From the NCBI RefSeq assembly GCF_004522235.1, contig NZ_SDLT01000025.1:62001-126000 (forward strand): 64,000 nt of DNA, given 5' to 3'. The DNA is from Amycolatopsis nivea (GTDB lineage Bacteria > Actinomycetota > Actinomycetes > Mycobacteriales > Pseudonocardiaceae). How positions within the stretch are numbered: the first letter of the stretch is position 1; each line of letters begins with the position of its first letter. Below are positions 1-8,631 of this stretch, in pieces. Under the pieces are notes generated by a model, which saw nothing but the letters and a program-made list of their open reading frames with translations, ran no database searches and was not told the DNA's origin. The translations under genes were made by a program, and so were the position numbers.

Positions 1-3000
1 CGACGGCGGAGTTGCCGACGAACGCGCGTTCCCCGACTTCCGAGACGCCCAGCCGGACCCAGCCGCGGTCCAGTTCGTACGGTGCGGCGAGGACGTCGTC
101 GGCCAGGAACGCGCCGTCCCGCACTCGCAGCAGCGACGGCAGACTGAGCACAGTGGACAGTTCAACGCCGCGGCCGATTCGGGCGCCCAGCAAGCGCATC
201 CAGACCGGCGTCGCCAGCGCGGCGTAGAGCGGGAACAACTGCCGCCGGGCGATTTCCAGCAGTTCGTGCACGAACCAGGCCGCCCAGCCCGCGCGGCTGA
301 GCACCGGATAAACCCCCGGTCGCACGGCCAGGCTGGCCAGCCGCACGAGCAGGACGATCGTCAAGGCGTACCCGACGATTCCGGCGAGGACGAGCAACGG
401 CGTCCACGGCAGGATCGCCAGTGCGGCCTCGCGCGGATCGTCCGCCGCCGGGATCAGCAGCAGTGCGACCACGACCAGCGGGATCGCGGACACCAGCATG
501 AACATCGATCGCACCGTGCCGCCGAGCGCGAAGGCCAGCGAGTACCGTTTCGCCCGCGGTGCCGCCACGGTCGGCCGCGCCGGACGTTCGCCCGAGGGGC
601 CGGCCGGGGAGCCACCCCAGACCGCGCCGTCCGGTACGCGGGTGTCGAGCGTCGAGCCCGGCAGCAGCACCGATCCGGCACCGAGATCCGTGCCGGGCAA
701 TAGCGTGCTGCGGCCGCCGACGCGGGCACCGGCTCCGACCCGGACGCGGCCGATCCGCAGCATCGGGCCGTCCAGCCACCATCCGGCCAGGTCCGCCTCG
801 GGCTCGATCGCACAGCCGTCGCCGAAGCCGGCGAGGCCGCTCACCGGCGGCGGCGAATGCAGGTCCACACCTCGGCCGACCTGATTGCCGAGCAACCGGG
901 CATACGGCGCGGCGAGCGGCGTTCCGGCGACTCCGGGCGGGCCGGCCACCGCGGCGAACCGTTCCGCCGTCCACAGTCGCATGTGGACAATGCCGCCGCG
1001 CCGGTACTCCCCCGGCGCGAGCTTTCCGCGCAGCACCCGCACGCCGCCCGCGGCGAGCAGCATCCGGCCGGGCGGGCTCAGCAGCACCAGCCACGCGGGC
1101 ACGAGGATCCACCACGACATTCGCGGCAGCCACTGCAACGGCAGCCCCAGCGAAACCAGCGAGCCAAGCAGCGACACCGAAAGCAGCCACCGCGTTCCGG
1201 ACAGGGCCAGCAAAACCAGCTGCACCCCGGCCTGCCACCAGCCGCTGCCGCGCACCGGAGCGACCTGCGGCTCTTCCGCCGCGACGGTTTCGACCGGCGC
1301 TCCGGCGAGGCGTTCGTACAGCTCCCGCGGCGTCGGGCAGGAGTACACATCGGACACTGCCGCGCTCGGATACCGCTCGCGCAGCACGGAAACGAGCCGC
1401 GCGGCGGTCACGCTCGAGCCGCCGAGGTCGAAGAAGTCGTCGTCCGGACCGGCCGTGGTCCCGAGGTGTTCGCTCCACACCTGCAACAGCCAAGCCAGCT
1501 TCGGATCGGACGGCACCACCGGCACGGCGGCCGGTTCCTCCAGCGGCCACGGCAACGCGTCGCGGTCGAGCTTGCCCGACGCGCGCACCGGCAGACCCGG
1601 GACCAACGCGAGCCGGGGCACCAACGCCGCGGGCAACCGGTCCCGCAGAAGACTGCGCGCTGCGGTGCGATCGAGGCTCTCGCCCTCCGGCACCACGTAG
1701 CCGACCAGCACCTGCGCGCCGCTGTCCGTGCGCTGCACGACCGTCGCGGCGGCCGCGACACCGGGCAGCGCACGCAGTGCGGCGTCGATCTCGCCCAGTT
1801 CGACGCGTCGTCCGCCGATCTTGACCTGGCCGTCCGCGCGGCCGACGAACTCCAGCCCCTCCGGCACCGCGCGCACCAGATCGCCGCTGCGGTACGCGCG
1901 GCTCCAGCCGAGCCCCGGCAGCGGCACGAATTTCTGCGCGTCCTTCGCCGCGTCCAGGTACCGGGCGAGGCCAGCACCACCGATCACCAGTTCCCCGCTG
2001 CGGCCCCACGGCACCGGGATGCCCGCCGGGTCCTCGGGGTCGACGACCGCGAGTTCCCAGCCGTCGAGCGGCAGCCCGATCCGCACCGGTTCGCCCGCGC
2101 GCAGCCGTTGTGCGCACGCGACGACGGTGGTTTCCGTTGGGCCGTAGGTGTTCCAGATTTCCCGTTTGCCGTCGTCGAAGCGCGTCACGACCTCCGGCGG
2201 GCACGCTTCGCCGCCGAGGATGAGCAACCGGACGCTGGCCAGAGTGTCCACTGGCCACAGCGCGGCGAGCGTCGGCACCGTGGACACGACCGTGACGCCC
2301 CGCTCGACCAGCCACGGTCCGAGGTCGGCACCCGCGCGGACGAGCGAGCGCGGCGCCGGGACCAGGCACGCGCCGTGCCGCCACGCCAGCCACATCTCCT
2401 CGCACGACGCGTCAAACGCGACACTCAGCCCGGCCAGCACACGATCGCCCGGGCCGAGCGGCCGTGCGGTGCAGAACAGCCGGGCTTCAGCGTCCACAAA
2501 GGCCGCAGCCGCGCGATGCGTGACCGCGACGCCCTTGGGTTTGCCGGTGGAGCCGGAGGTGAAGATGATCCACGCGTCGTCCTGCGGCTGCGGACGGACT
2601 CGCGGCCACTGCGGTCCACGCGACGCCGGCACTCCCGCATCGGTCAGGACCAGGCTTATCTGAGCTTCCGTCCACACGGTCTCGGCGCGGTCGGCCGGAT
2701 CGTCGGCGTCGACCGGGACATAAGCCGCGCCAGTGGAAAGAACGGCGAGAATGCTGCGGTACAGAGCCGCCGTGCCGGAGGTCATCCGGATGCCGACGCG
2801 GTCGCCCGGCATGACCCCGGCGGTGCGGAGGCGTCCGGCGAGTTCTTCGACCTGTACGGCGAAATCGCGGTACGTCGCGCGCTCGGTTCCGTCGTCCAGT
2901 GCGAGCGCGTCCGGGTGGTTGCGCACCGTTTCGGCGAAAATGTCGTAAAGTGTGCGCACGGCGGGCGCGGGGCCCGCCCGGTAAACCGCCGTCGCCTTTT

Positions 3001-3052
3001 CGGCGAGCCTCTCGGGCGCGACGATGCGCGCCCGATCCGCGTCCAGCGTCAC
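1..3052 (-). CDS. Pls-like NRPS (adenylation-carrier-membrane acetyltransferase-like), C-terminus off the window
   Basis: Reading from a GTG at 3052 (purine-rich RBS upstream), about 1016 codons are visible and the frame stays open to the left edge. There is no N-terminal C domain. Order: adenylation domain (about residues 30-500, core [14 protein letters not shown]), carrier domain with LGGSSV near residue 542, hydrophobic segments, hexapeptide-like stretches, then more membrane segments. This is the layout of the Pls/PosA family that includes epsilon-poly-L-lysine synthetase (about 1300 aa), so roughly 300 residues are missing. The specificity residues read by eye ([32 protein letters not shown]) give D-A-E-S-I-G-T-V-V, close to the bacitracin Lys code DAESIGSVC. 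I infer a membrane-bound enzyme that activates lysine or a similar cationic residue. Polymer chemistry is not shown by sequence. Confidence 0.85.
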   Translation of the reverse strand, partial: MTLDADRARIVAPERLAEKATAVYRAGPAPAVRTLYDIFAETVRNHPDALALDDGTERATYRDFAVQVEELAGRLRTAGVMPGDRVGIRMTSGTAALYRSILAVLSTGAAYVPVDADDPADRAETVWTEAQISLVLTDAGVPASRGPQWPRVRPQPQDDAWIIFTSGSTGKPKGVAVTHRAAAAFVDAEARLFCTARPLGPGDRVLAGLSVAFDASCEEMWLAWRHGACLVPAPRSLVRAGADLGPWLVERGVTVVSTVPTLAALWPVDTLASVRLLILGGEACPPEVVTRFDDGKREIWNTYGPTETTVVACAQRLRAGEPVRIGLPLDGWELAVVDPEDPAGIPVPWGRSGELVIGGAGLARYLDAAKDAQKFVPLPGLGWSRAYRSGDLVRAVPEGLEFVGRADGQVKIGGRRVELGEIDAALRALPGVAAAATVVQRTDSGAQVLVGYVVPEGESLDRTAARSLLRDRLPAALVPRLALVPGLPVRASGKLDRDALPWPLEEPAAVPVVPSDPKLAWLLQVWSEHLGTTAGPDDDFFDLGGSSVTAARLVSVLRERYPSAAVSDVYSCPTPRELYERLAGAPVETVAAEEPQVAPVRGSGWWQAGVQLVLLALSGTRWLLSVSLLGSLVSLGLPLQWLPRMSWWILVPAWLVLLSPPGRMLLAAGGVRVLRGKLAPGEYRRGGIVHMRLWTAERFAAVAGPPGVAGTPLAAPYARLLGNQVGRGVDLHSPPPVSGLAGFGDGCAIEPEADLAGWWLDGPMLRIGRVRVGAGARVGGRSTLLPGTDLGAGSVLLPGSTLDTRVPDGAVWGGSPAGPSGERPARPTVAAPRAKRYSLAFALGGTVRSMFMLVSAIPLVVVALLLIPAADDPREAALAILPWTPLLVLAGIVGYALTIVLLVRLASLAVRPGVYPVLSRAGWAAWFVHELLEIARRQLFPLYAALATPVWMRLLGARIGRGVELSTVLSLPSLLRVRDGAFLADDVLAAPYELDRGWVRLGVSEVGERAFVGNSAV

Positions 3053-3323
3053 AGGAAAACCTCTTTCCAGGAGAACACGAGTCACGAAACCGGCCGGAAA
3101 CCACTCAACAATGGGCGGCGTGAGGCCGGGCTGAAGCAGCAGCGCCGTTCCCGGACGCTGAAATCGGAACAAGAACAGATATCGGGCAATCCCCCGGCCG
3201 CTGCTGTGCGGCTCGTCACGCGAGTCCGGACATTAGCGGACGCAGTGCCGCCGGCGTCACTCGGCAGAGTTAATTTCGGAATTCGTTCTCAACCGGTTCA
3301 CAGGATCTTTGTGCTTCTCCCGG
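3053..3323. other. Intergenic region upstream of the Pls-like gene
   Basis: This 271-base gap lies between the LCP gene stop and the NRPS start, both on the minus strand. It should hold the NRPS promoter. I could not pick a convincing -35/-10 pair, and there is no iron box here, so this NRPS does not appear to share iron control with the siderophore cluster. Confidence 0.5.
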
Positions 3324-4757
3324 TCACCGCACGCAGGGCACCCCGCCTCCGGACAATTCGTCGGCGGGCGAAACCGGGGCGACCGGCACCGGAGCGGCCT
3401 CGCCGGCCTTTTCCCGGAAATCAGTGCCCAGCACCAGCTTCAACTCCCCCGCCGCCAGCGCGCCGTCGTAACCCACGCCGTACCCGCCGCCGAGGGCGGC
3501 CACGAGCTTCGCCGCCGACGCGGAATCCCCGCGCCCGTAGCGGACGACGGTGCGGTGCGTGTGCCGTGCGTTGGACGTGCGCCCGGCGCGGTATCCCCGC
3601 GACGGGAGAGTCTTCAGCACCCGAGCGGCCGCGCCCTCACGGCCGCTCGCGTTCACCACGTCCACCGCGGGTCCGGCCGTCGCGGCGGGCGGCGGCGGGA
3701 CGGTCCGGCCGAGCAGCCGGGCCGCGGCGGCCCGTATGTGCACCGGATCGACGATATTGACGTCTTCGCCGCGCGCGTCTTTTTCGAACCGTTCGACCGG
3801 AAGCGAGGCCAAGGTCAGATCCCCGCCGGCGAACGATTCCGCCTGCCGCGCCAGCGCGTTGAGGTCGAGCCCGGAATCGATCGCGACATTCTGCCGCGCG
3901 ACCGAAACCAGCTGCCCGAGTTTCCCCGGATCGCCGAATACCCCGCCTTCTTCCAGCTGATGCGCCAGCGAAACGAGAAACGCTTGCTGGCGCCGTTCCC
4001 GGTCCAGGTCGGTGAACTCGTGCTGCGAATCCCGCCGCTGCCGCACGAACGCGAGCGCCTGCGCCGCGGAAATCCGCTGCTGGCCGCTCGGGAAATCCGC
4101 GCCCGAGTAACTGTCGTGGGCGGCCTCGGTCAAACACACCGTGATCGGCTGCACGACCTGCGCCAGCTGATAGAACGCGACCAGGGTGACTTCGACGAAA
4201 TGGTCCACCGCGACTCCGCCGAGGAACTGGCGCACCGTAGCGACTTCTGCCGCGCGACCGGCGTCCCGAGACCTCTGTTCGCGAGCCGCCTTCTCGGTGA
4301 CACCTTGCGCGGCAAGACGTTTGGCTTCCGCGGCGAACGCGTACCCGTATGCCTCCTTGATCCGGCCCTGGCACACTCCGTCCGGACAGCCGGCGAGATC
4401 GGTGTAATCGTCGCGCGGAATGGAGATGACCGTGGGATGCCCGCCGTCCGCCGGAACGTGCAGGAGCATCAGCACATCGGTGTTGTATCCGCCGACGTGC
4501 TGGTCTCCCGCGTGCAGCTGTTCGTACAGCTCGGCGGGAAGCGGTTCGCCCCGTTCGTCGAGCCGCGAATCGAGTCCCATGACGAGGATGTTCGTGTCCC
4601 CGCCCGGCCGGGCCTGTCCGTCGAGCGCGGTCGACGCGGTGACCCCGGACAGCAGCGCGCGCAGCTCGGCCCACCCGTAGGCGGCCCCGCCCAGCAGGAC
4701 CGCGACCAGCGCGACCACGCCGATCCGCTCGGCCCAGTGCCCGTTCGCGCGCTCCAT
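3324..4757 (-). CDS. LCP (LytR-CpsA-Psr) family cell-wall glycopolymer ligase
   Basis: This 477-residue protein has a short cytoplasmic N-terminus, one membrane segment (about 12-30), then an extracellular LCP domain beginning NILVMGLDSR. Family residues include the Arg/Asp motif in VISIPRDDYTDL and the later FVRQRRDSQHEFTDLDRERRQQ segment. A C-terminal LytR_C-like domain (about 360-450) starts near VDVVNASGR. LCP enzymes move undecaprenyl-linked glycopolymers onto peptidoglycan; in mycolata-related groups this includes arabinogalactan. The ATG at 4757 is preceded by GGAGGGAGGAG. It stands alone on the minus strand. Confidence 0.9.
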   Translation of the reverse strand: MERANGHWAERIGVVALVAVLLGGAAYGWAELRALLSGVTASTALDGQARPGGDTNILVMGLDSRLDERGEPLPAELYEQLHAGDQHVGGYNTDVLMLLHVPADGGHPTVISIPRDDYTDLAGCPDGVCQGRIKEAYGYAFAAEAKRLAAQGVTEKAAREQRSRDAGRAAEVATVRQFLGGVAVDHFVEVTLVAFYQLAQVVQPITVCLTEAAHDSYSGADFPSGQQRISAAQALAFVRQRRDSQHEFTDLDRERRQQAFLVSLAHQLEEGGVFGDPGKLGQLVSVARQNVAIDSGLDLNALARQAESFAGGDLTLASLPVERFEKDARGEDVNIVDPVHIRAAAARLLGRTVPPPPAATAGPAVDVVNASGREGAAARVLKTLPSRGYRAGRTSNARHTHRTVVRYGRGDSASAAKLVAALGGGYGVGYDGALAAGELKLVLGTDFREKAGEAAPVPVAPVSPADELSGGGVPCVR

Positions 4758-4917
4758 CGCTCACCGCTCCTCCCTCCGGCGGCACCCGGTCTACTCCGGG
4801 GTTCCTGTGAGAGCGATGAGAGAGAGGACCGGCCGGGCAGCCCGCCGAGGTCGGACGGGCGCCCGCCGGCGAGCGTCACACTTTGGAGGGTCAGCGCCGC
4901 TCCGGCACAGGACGCCG

Positions 4918-4978
4918 GAAGTACGTGAGGGGAACCCGCACGGAATCTGATTCCCTGAGGGGAACCCTCACGTACTTC
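4918..4978. repeat. Intergenic hairpin with GGAATCTGATTCC core, copy 1
   Basis: Perfect 14-base arms GAAGTACGTGAGGG (4918-4931) and CCCTCACGTACTTC (4965-4978) enclose a loop holding the small palindrome GGAATCTGATTCC (4942-4954). TGAGGGGAACCC also occurs twice inside it. It sits just after the MFS transporter stop and could terminate that transcript. The same core recurs at 16746-16758. Confidence 0.8.
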
Positions 4979-4990
4979 TGCGGGAGCGGG

Positions 4991-6328
4991 TCAGCGCTGC
5001 CGTTCGCGAAGATCGCCGGGGCGGACGCCGACCAGCAGCACCACGACGGCGAGCAGGATGATGCCCGCGCTGATCTGCAGCCCCAGCGACAAGCTCCCGG
5101 TCGAGGACTCGATGAACCCGAGCAGCGACGGCGAAGCGGCGGCGGCGAACGAGCCCATCGACGTCACGACCGCGATCCCGGTCGCCGCGGCCCGGTCGGT
5201 CAGATAGATCGACGGGATCGAGTAGAACACCGTCAGCCCCGAGTAGTGCGCGGCCGCCATCACCGCGAGCAGCAGGACGACCACCACGACGTTGCCGCCG
5301 GACACCGAGATCGCCAGCATCGCGAACACCGCCACGATCCAGCTCGTCGCCGCGTGCCAGCGCCGTTCCAGGGTGCGGTCGGAATGCCTGCCGACCAGCA
5401 GCATCACCACGATGCCGAGCAGCGGCGGGATCGCCGAGAAGAAGCCGAGGTTCAGCACGTTGCCGACGCCGGCGTTGGCGATGATCCGCGGCGTCCAGTA
5501 CGAGACGGCGTTCGCCAGCGTGTACGCGCCGCACGCGCAGAGCCCGAGGATCCAGACCTTCGGGTCGCGCAGGGCGAGCAGCAGTCCACTGTGCTTCTGC
5601 TTCGTCTCTCCTTTGTCGCGCAGGTCCGCGTCGAGGTCGGCGCGCACGGCGGCCTTCTGGTCCGCGGTGAGCCACTTCGCCTGCTCCGGGCCGTCGGTGA
5701 CGAAGAGCAGCACGAGCCCGGCGAGCAGGATCGGCGGGATCCCTTCGATCAGGAACAGCCACTGCCAGTCCGCGAGCCCGCCGACGCCGCCGAGCGAGTG
5801 CATGATCCAGCCCGACATCACCGACCCGAGCGCGCCGGACACCGGGATGCCGATGAAGAACACGGCCGTCATCCGCGTCCGCCGCGACGACGGGAACCAC
5901 AGCGACAGCAGGTACAGCGCGCCGGGGAAGAACCCGGCTTCCGCGACGCCGAGCAGGAAGCGCGCGGCGTAGAACATGATCTCGTTCTGCACGAACAGGG
6001 TCACCACGGTCATCACGCCCCAGGTGGCCATGATGCGGGCGAGCGTCTTGCGCGCGCCGATGCGGGCGAGCAGCGCGTTGCTCGGGACTTCGAAGAGGAT
6101 GAAGCCGACGAAGAAGAGCGTGACGCCGAGCCCGTACACCGCCGGGCCGAAGCCGAGGTCCCGTTTCAGGCCCTGCTGGGCGATCCCGATGTTGGTGCGG
6201 TCGATGTAGCTCACGACGTAACACAGCACCAGCAGCGGCATGACGCGCCGGGCGATCGTGCGATAGGTCGCTTTGCGGTCGACGGCGGCGGTTGCCGGAG
6301 CGCCGGTGACAGCGGATGGTTCGGCCAC
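4991..6328 (-). CDS. MFS transporter, anion:cation symporter (ACS) type
   Basis: This 445-residue permease has 12 predicted membrane segments and resembles the ACS branch of the major facilitator superfamily (phthalate, tartrate or glucarate-type carboxylate importers): VMPLLVLCYVVSYIDRTNIG in TM1 and a motif-A-like stretch RIGARKTLARIMATWG after TM2. I chose the GTG at 6328 because GAAGGAG lies about ten bases upstream and because an ATG at 6463 would put coding sequence across the operator at 6376-6398. It diverges from the MarR gene, with that operator between them. The substrate is probably the carboxylate degraded by the downstream operon, which is an inference. Confidence 0.85.
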   Translation of the reverse strand: MAEPSAVTGAPATAAVDRKATYRTIARRVMPLLVLCYVVSYIDRTNIGIAQQGLKRDLGFGPAVYGLGVTLFFVGFILFEVPSNALLARIGARKTLARIMATWGVMTVVTLFVQNEIMFYAARFLLGVAEAGFFPGALYLLSLWFPSSRRTRMTAVFFIGIPVSGALGSVMSGWIMHSLGGVGGLADWQWLFLIEGIPPILLAGLVLLFVTDGPEQAKWLTADQKAAVRADLDADLRDKGETKQKHSGLLLALRDPKVWILGLCACGAYTLANAVSYWTPRIIANAGVGNVLNLGFFSAIPPLLGIVVMLLVGRHSDRTLERRWHAATSWIVAVFAMLAISVSGGNVVVVVLLLAVMAAAHYSGLTVFYSIPSIYLTDRAAATGIAVVTSMGSFAAAASPSLLGFIESSTGSLSLGLQISAGIILLAVVVLLVGVRPGDLRERQR

Positions 6329-6375
6329 GGCTGAGACTCCTTCGTCCGGATCGGGCGAGTGGCAGTCTCCGCATC

Positions 6376-6398
6376 GAGTGTTGAGTTTGTCAACACTC
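6376..6398. promoter_or_regulatory. MarR operator, copy 1
   Basis: GAGTGTTGA-GTTTG-TCAACACTC is a perfect 9-base inverted repeat with a 5-base spacer, located between the divergent MFS and marR genes. On the minus strand it contains a TTGACA that would serve as -35 for the transporter. The 19-base core GTGTTGA-N5-TCAACAC recurs at 6911-6929. Confidence 0.8.
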
Positions 6399-6425
6399 AG
6401 CGGGTAACGGCTACGATGCACGGCC

Positions 6426-6911
6426 ATGGCCGAACGCGCAGACGGACACGACCTGGTCCCCATCTCCGGACTGCTGTCCTACCGGCTCTCGCGCACGTCG
6501 TCGGCGATGTCGCGCAGCGCCGCGGTGCGCTACCGGCGGGACTTCGACGTGAGCCTCGGCGAATGGCGCGCGATCGCGCTCATCGCGGCCGACCCGACGC
6601 TCACGCTCAATCGGCTCGCCCGCCGCGCCGGACTCGACAAAGCGCAGATGAGCCGCGTGGTCAGCCGGCTGACCGACCGCGGGCTGGTGAACCGCACCGC
6701 CGGGTCCGGGCGCACGTCGCAGCTGGCGCTGACCGCCGAGGGCACCCGGGTGTACCGCGGCCTGATCACCGCCGCCAACGAGCGCGACGCGGACTTCCTC
6801 GCCACCCTGACCGGCGAGGAGGCGCGCGTGCTGGACCGCGCGCTGGACAAGCTGGCCGAGCACGCGCTGGCCGTCGAGGAGAGTGAGCGGGCTCACCCAG
6901 CCGCCAAGTAG
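6426..6911 (+). CDS. MarR-family transcriptional regulator
   Basis: A 161-residue winged-helix regulator. The recognition helix lies around NRLARRAGLDKAQMSRVVSRL (about 58-78) and the wing follows (GLVNRTAGSGRTSQLALTAEG). It has the usual MarR length. It diverges from the MFS transporter and lies upstream of the CoA-linked catabolic operon, with matching operators on both sides. I infer that it represses the transporter, itself and the catabolic operon, and is released by an aromatic or CoA-thioester ligand. A TACGAT at 6412-6417 only nine bases before the ATG could make the message nearly leaderless. Confidence 0.9.
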   Translation: MAERADGHDLVPISGLLSYRLSRTSSAMSRSAAVRYRRDFDVSLGEWRAIALIAADPTLTLNRLARRAGLDKAQMSRVVSRLTDRGLVNRTAGSGRTSQLALTAEGTRVYRGLITAANERDADFLATLTGEEARVLDRALDKLAEHALAVEESERAHPAAK

Positions 6912-6929
6912 TGTTGACTTTATCAACAC
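6911..6929. promoter_or_regulatory. MarR operator, copy 2, at the catabolic promoter
   Basis: GTGTTGA-CTTTA-TCAACAC repeats the inverted repeat upstream of marR with identical 7-base arms. It begins on the last base of the marR stop codon. It overlaps a likely -35 TTGACT (6914-6919) that is 17 bases from TACTTC (6937-6942), so repressor binding would block the promoter of the catabolic operon. Confidence 0.8.
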
Positions 6930-6972
6930 CCTCGCGTACTTCTGGATCCACCGACGAGGAGGTGGGCCCAGG

Positions 6973-7893
6973 ATGTCCGACGCCGTCACGATCTGCGAGT
7001 GCTTCGCCCGCGACGGGCTGCAGCACGAGCCGGAGCCCGTGCCGACCGCGACGAAGATCGCGCTGCTGAACGCGTTCGCGCGCACCGGTTTCCGCCGGAT
7101 CGAGGCGACCAGCTACAGCCATCCGGCGCGGGTGCCCGGGTTCTCGGACGCGTCCGAGGTGCTCGCCGGGATCGACCGGCACCCGGACGTCGCGTTCAAG
7201 GCGACCTGCCCGAACCCGCGCGCCGTCGAACGCGCGCTCGCGGACCTCGATGCCGGGCACGGCGCCGAAGAGCTGAGCCTGCTGGTGTCCGCCACCGAAG
7301 CGCACACCGAGCGGAATCTGCGCACCACGCGCGCCGGTCAATGGGAGCGCGTGACCGAGATGGTCAAGCTCGCCGACGGCCGGTTTCGCCTGGTCGGAGT
7401 GGTTTCGGTGGCGTTCGGCTGCCCGTTCGAGGGCAAGGTCGACCCCGGCCGGGTGGCCGAGGACGTCGCGCGGTTCGCCGACCTCGGCGCGAGCCTGGTG
7501 ACCCTGGGCGACACCACCGGCGTCGCGACCCCGGGTTCGGTGCGCGCGCTGTACACCCGGCTGTCCCGCGAGCACCCGGACCTGCCGCTGGTCGCGCACC
7601 TGCACAACACGCGCGGGACCGGGATCGCGAACGCCGTCGCCGCGTTGGAAGCCGGGTGTCGGCATTTCGATTCCGCGATGGGCGGCGTCGGCGGGCATCC
7701 GGCGAAAATCGGCTACGGGGCCGGGCTCACCGGCAACGTGTGCACCGAGGACCTCGCCAGCCTGTTCGCCGCGATGGGCGTCGAAACCGGCCTCGATCTC
7801 GACCAGCTCGCCGCGGCGTCCGCGGCCTGCGAAGAAGCGCTCGGCCGGCCGCTGCACAGCATGGTCGCCCGCGCCGGCTTCGCGTCCGCCTGA
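6973..7893 (+). CDS. HMG-CoA lyase-like acyl-CoA lyase with Cys-to-His change
   Basis: This 306-residue HMGL/DRE-TIM barrel protein starts at ATG 6973 behind GAGGAGGTGGG. Active-site features include ARDGLQHE (about 11-18) and the metal-binding HLHNTRGTG. Classical HMG-CoA lyases carry a catalytic Cys in a G-loop of the type GLGGCP; here it reads GVGGHPAKIGYG, with His242 in place of Cys. The enzyme may therefore cleave a different 3-hydroxyacyl-CoA or use different acid/base chemistry. It is first in a tightly packed operon with hydratases, a CoA-transferase and a CoA ligase, under the MarR operator. Confidence 0.85.
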   Translation: MSDAVTICECFARDGLQHEPEPVPTATKIALLNAFARTGFRRIEATSYSHPARVPGFSDASEVLAGIDRHPDVAFKATCPNPRAVERALADLDAGHGAEELSLLVSATEAHTERNLRTTRAGQWERVTEMVKLADGRFRLVGVVSVAFGCPFEGKVDPGRVAEDVARFADLGASLVTLGDTTGVATPGSVRALYTRLSREHPDLPLVAHLHNTRGTGIANAVAALEAGCRHFDSAMGGVGGHPAKIGYGAGLTGNVCTEDLASLFAAMGVETGLDLDQLAAASAACEEALGRPLHSMVARAGFASA

Positions 7894-7914
7894 CTTTTCT
7901 TTGGGGAGAAACCT

Positions 7915-8631
7915 GTGCTGCTGACTGAAAATCACGACGCCGTCCGCGTCCTCACGTTGAACCGGCCGGACAAACTCAACGCGCTCGACACCGCGCTCAC
8001 CCGGGCGCTCGACACCGCGCTCGACGAAGCCGGCCGAGACCCGAGCGTCCGCGCTGTCGTTTTGACCGGGGCCGGGCGCGGGTTCTGCGCCGGGGCCGAT
8101 CTGAACGAGTTCTCGTCGCTCACGCCGGACCAGCCGGAGGCCGTTCTCGAGCGTGCCGCGCTCACCGCCCGGCTCCAGACGCGCATGCAGCAGCTGCCGG
8201 TTCCGGTCGTCAGCGCGGTGCGCGGGGCGGCGGTCGGCGGCGGTGCCGGTCTCGCGATCGGAGCGGACCTGGTGGTCGCCGGGTCGGACCTGAAGTTCGG
8301 CTACCCCGAGCTGAAGCATTCGATCGTGCCCGCGCTGGTGATGACCGGGCTGGTCCGGCATCTCGGCCGGAAGCTGGCGTTCGAGCTGGTCAGCACCGGC
8401 CGGCTGCTCACCGCCGCGGAAGCCCTGTCGCACGGGCTGGTGAACCAGGTGGTCGAACCTGCCGAGATCGTGCCCGCCGCGCTCGCCGTCGCGCAGCGCT
8501 GGGCCTCGGTCGAACCTCGGGCGCTCGCTGCCGCGAAGGACCTCTTCTACCGCGTCGCGGACCTGCCGACGGACGCCGCGATGCGCGCCGGCCAGGACGT
8601 CAACGCCTTGATGCGCGGGTTCCGCTCATGA
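7915..8631 (+). CDS. Enoyl-CoA hydratase/isomerase family protein 1
   Basis: A 238-residue crotonase-fold protein starting at GTG 7915 behind GGGGAG. The first oxyanion-hole segment is GAGRGFCAGADLNEF (about 44-58) and the second is RGAAVGGGAGLAIGADLVVA (about 103-122). The catalytic-region segment YPELKHSIVP has Glu in the family position. Its stop overlaps the next start by four bases (ATGA), indicating translational coupling. It probably hydrates or isomerises an enoyl-CoA made in the operon's pathway. The crotonase family has many reactions, so the substrate is open. Confidence 0.88.
   Translation: MLLTENHDAVRVLTLNRPDKLNALDTALTRALDTALDEAGRDPSVRAVVLTGAGRGFCAGADLNEFSSLTPDQPEAVLERAALTARLQTRMQQLPVPVVSAVRGAAVGGGAGLAIGADLVVAGSDLKFGYPELKHSIVPALVMTGLVRHLGRKLAFELVSTGRLLTAAEALSHGLVNQVVEPAEIVPAALAVAQRWASVEPRALAAAKDLFYRVADLPTDAAMRAGQDVNALMRGFRS

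Noticed and set aside
162-2405. Long minus-strand open frame of 747 codons inside the Pls-like gene
   Set aside because: Its product is Arg/Gly-rich with no domains, while the overlapping frame encodes a clear adenylation domain. It is a GC-rich shadow.
6329-6463. Longer N-terminus of the MFS transporter from ATG 6463
   Set aside because: It would cross the MarR operator and the marR start, and the extra residues are not transporter-like. GTG 6328 has a good RBS.
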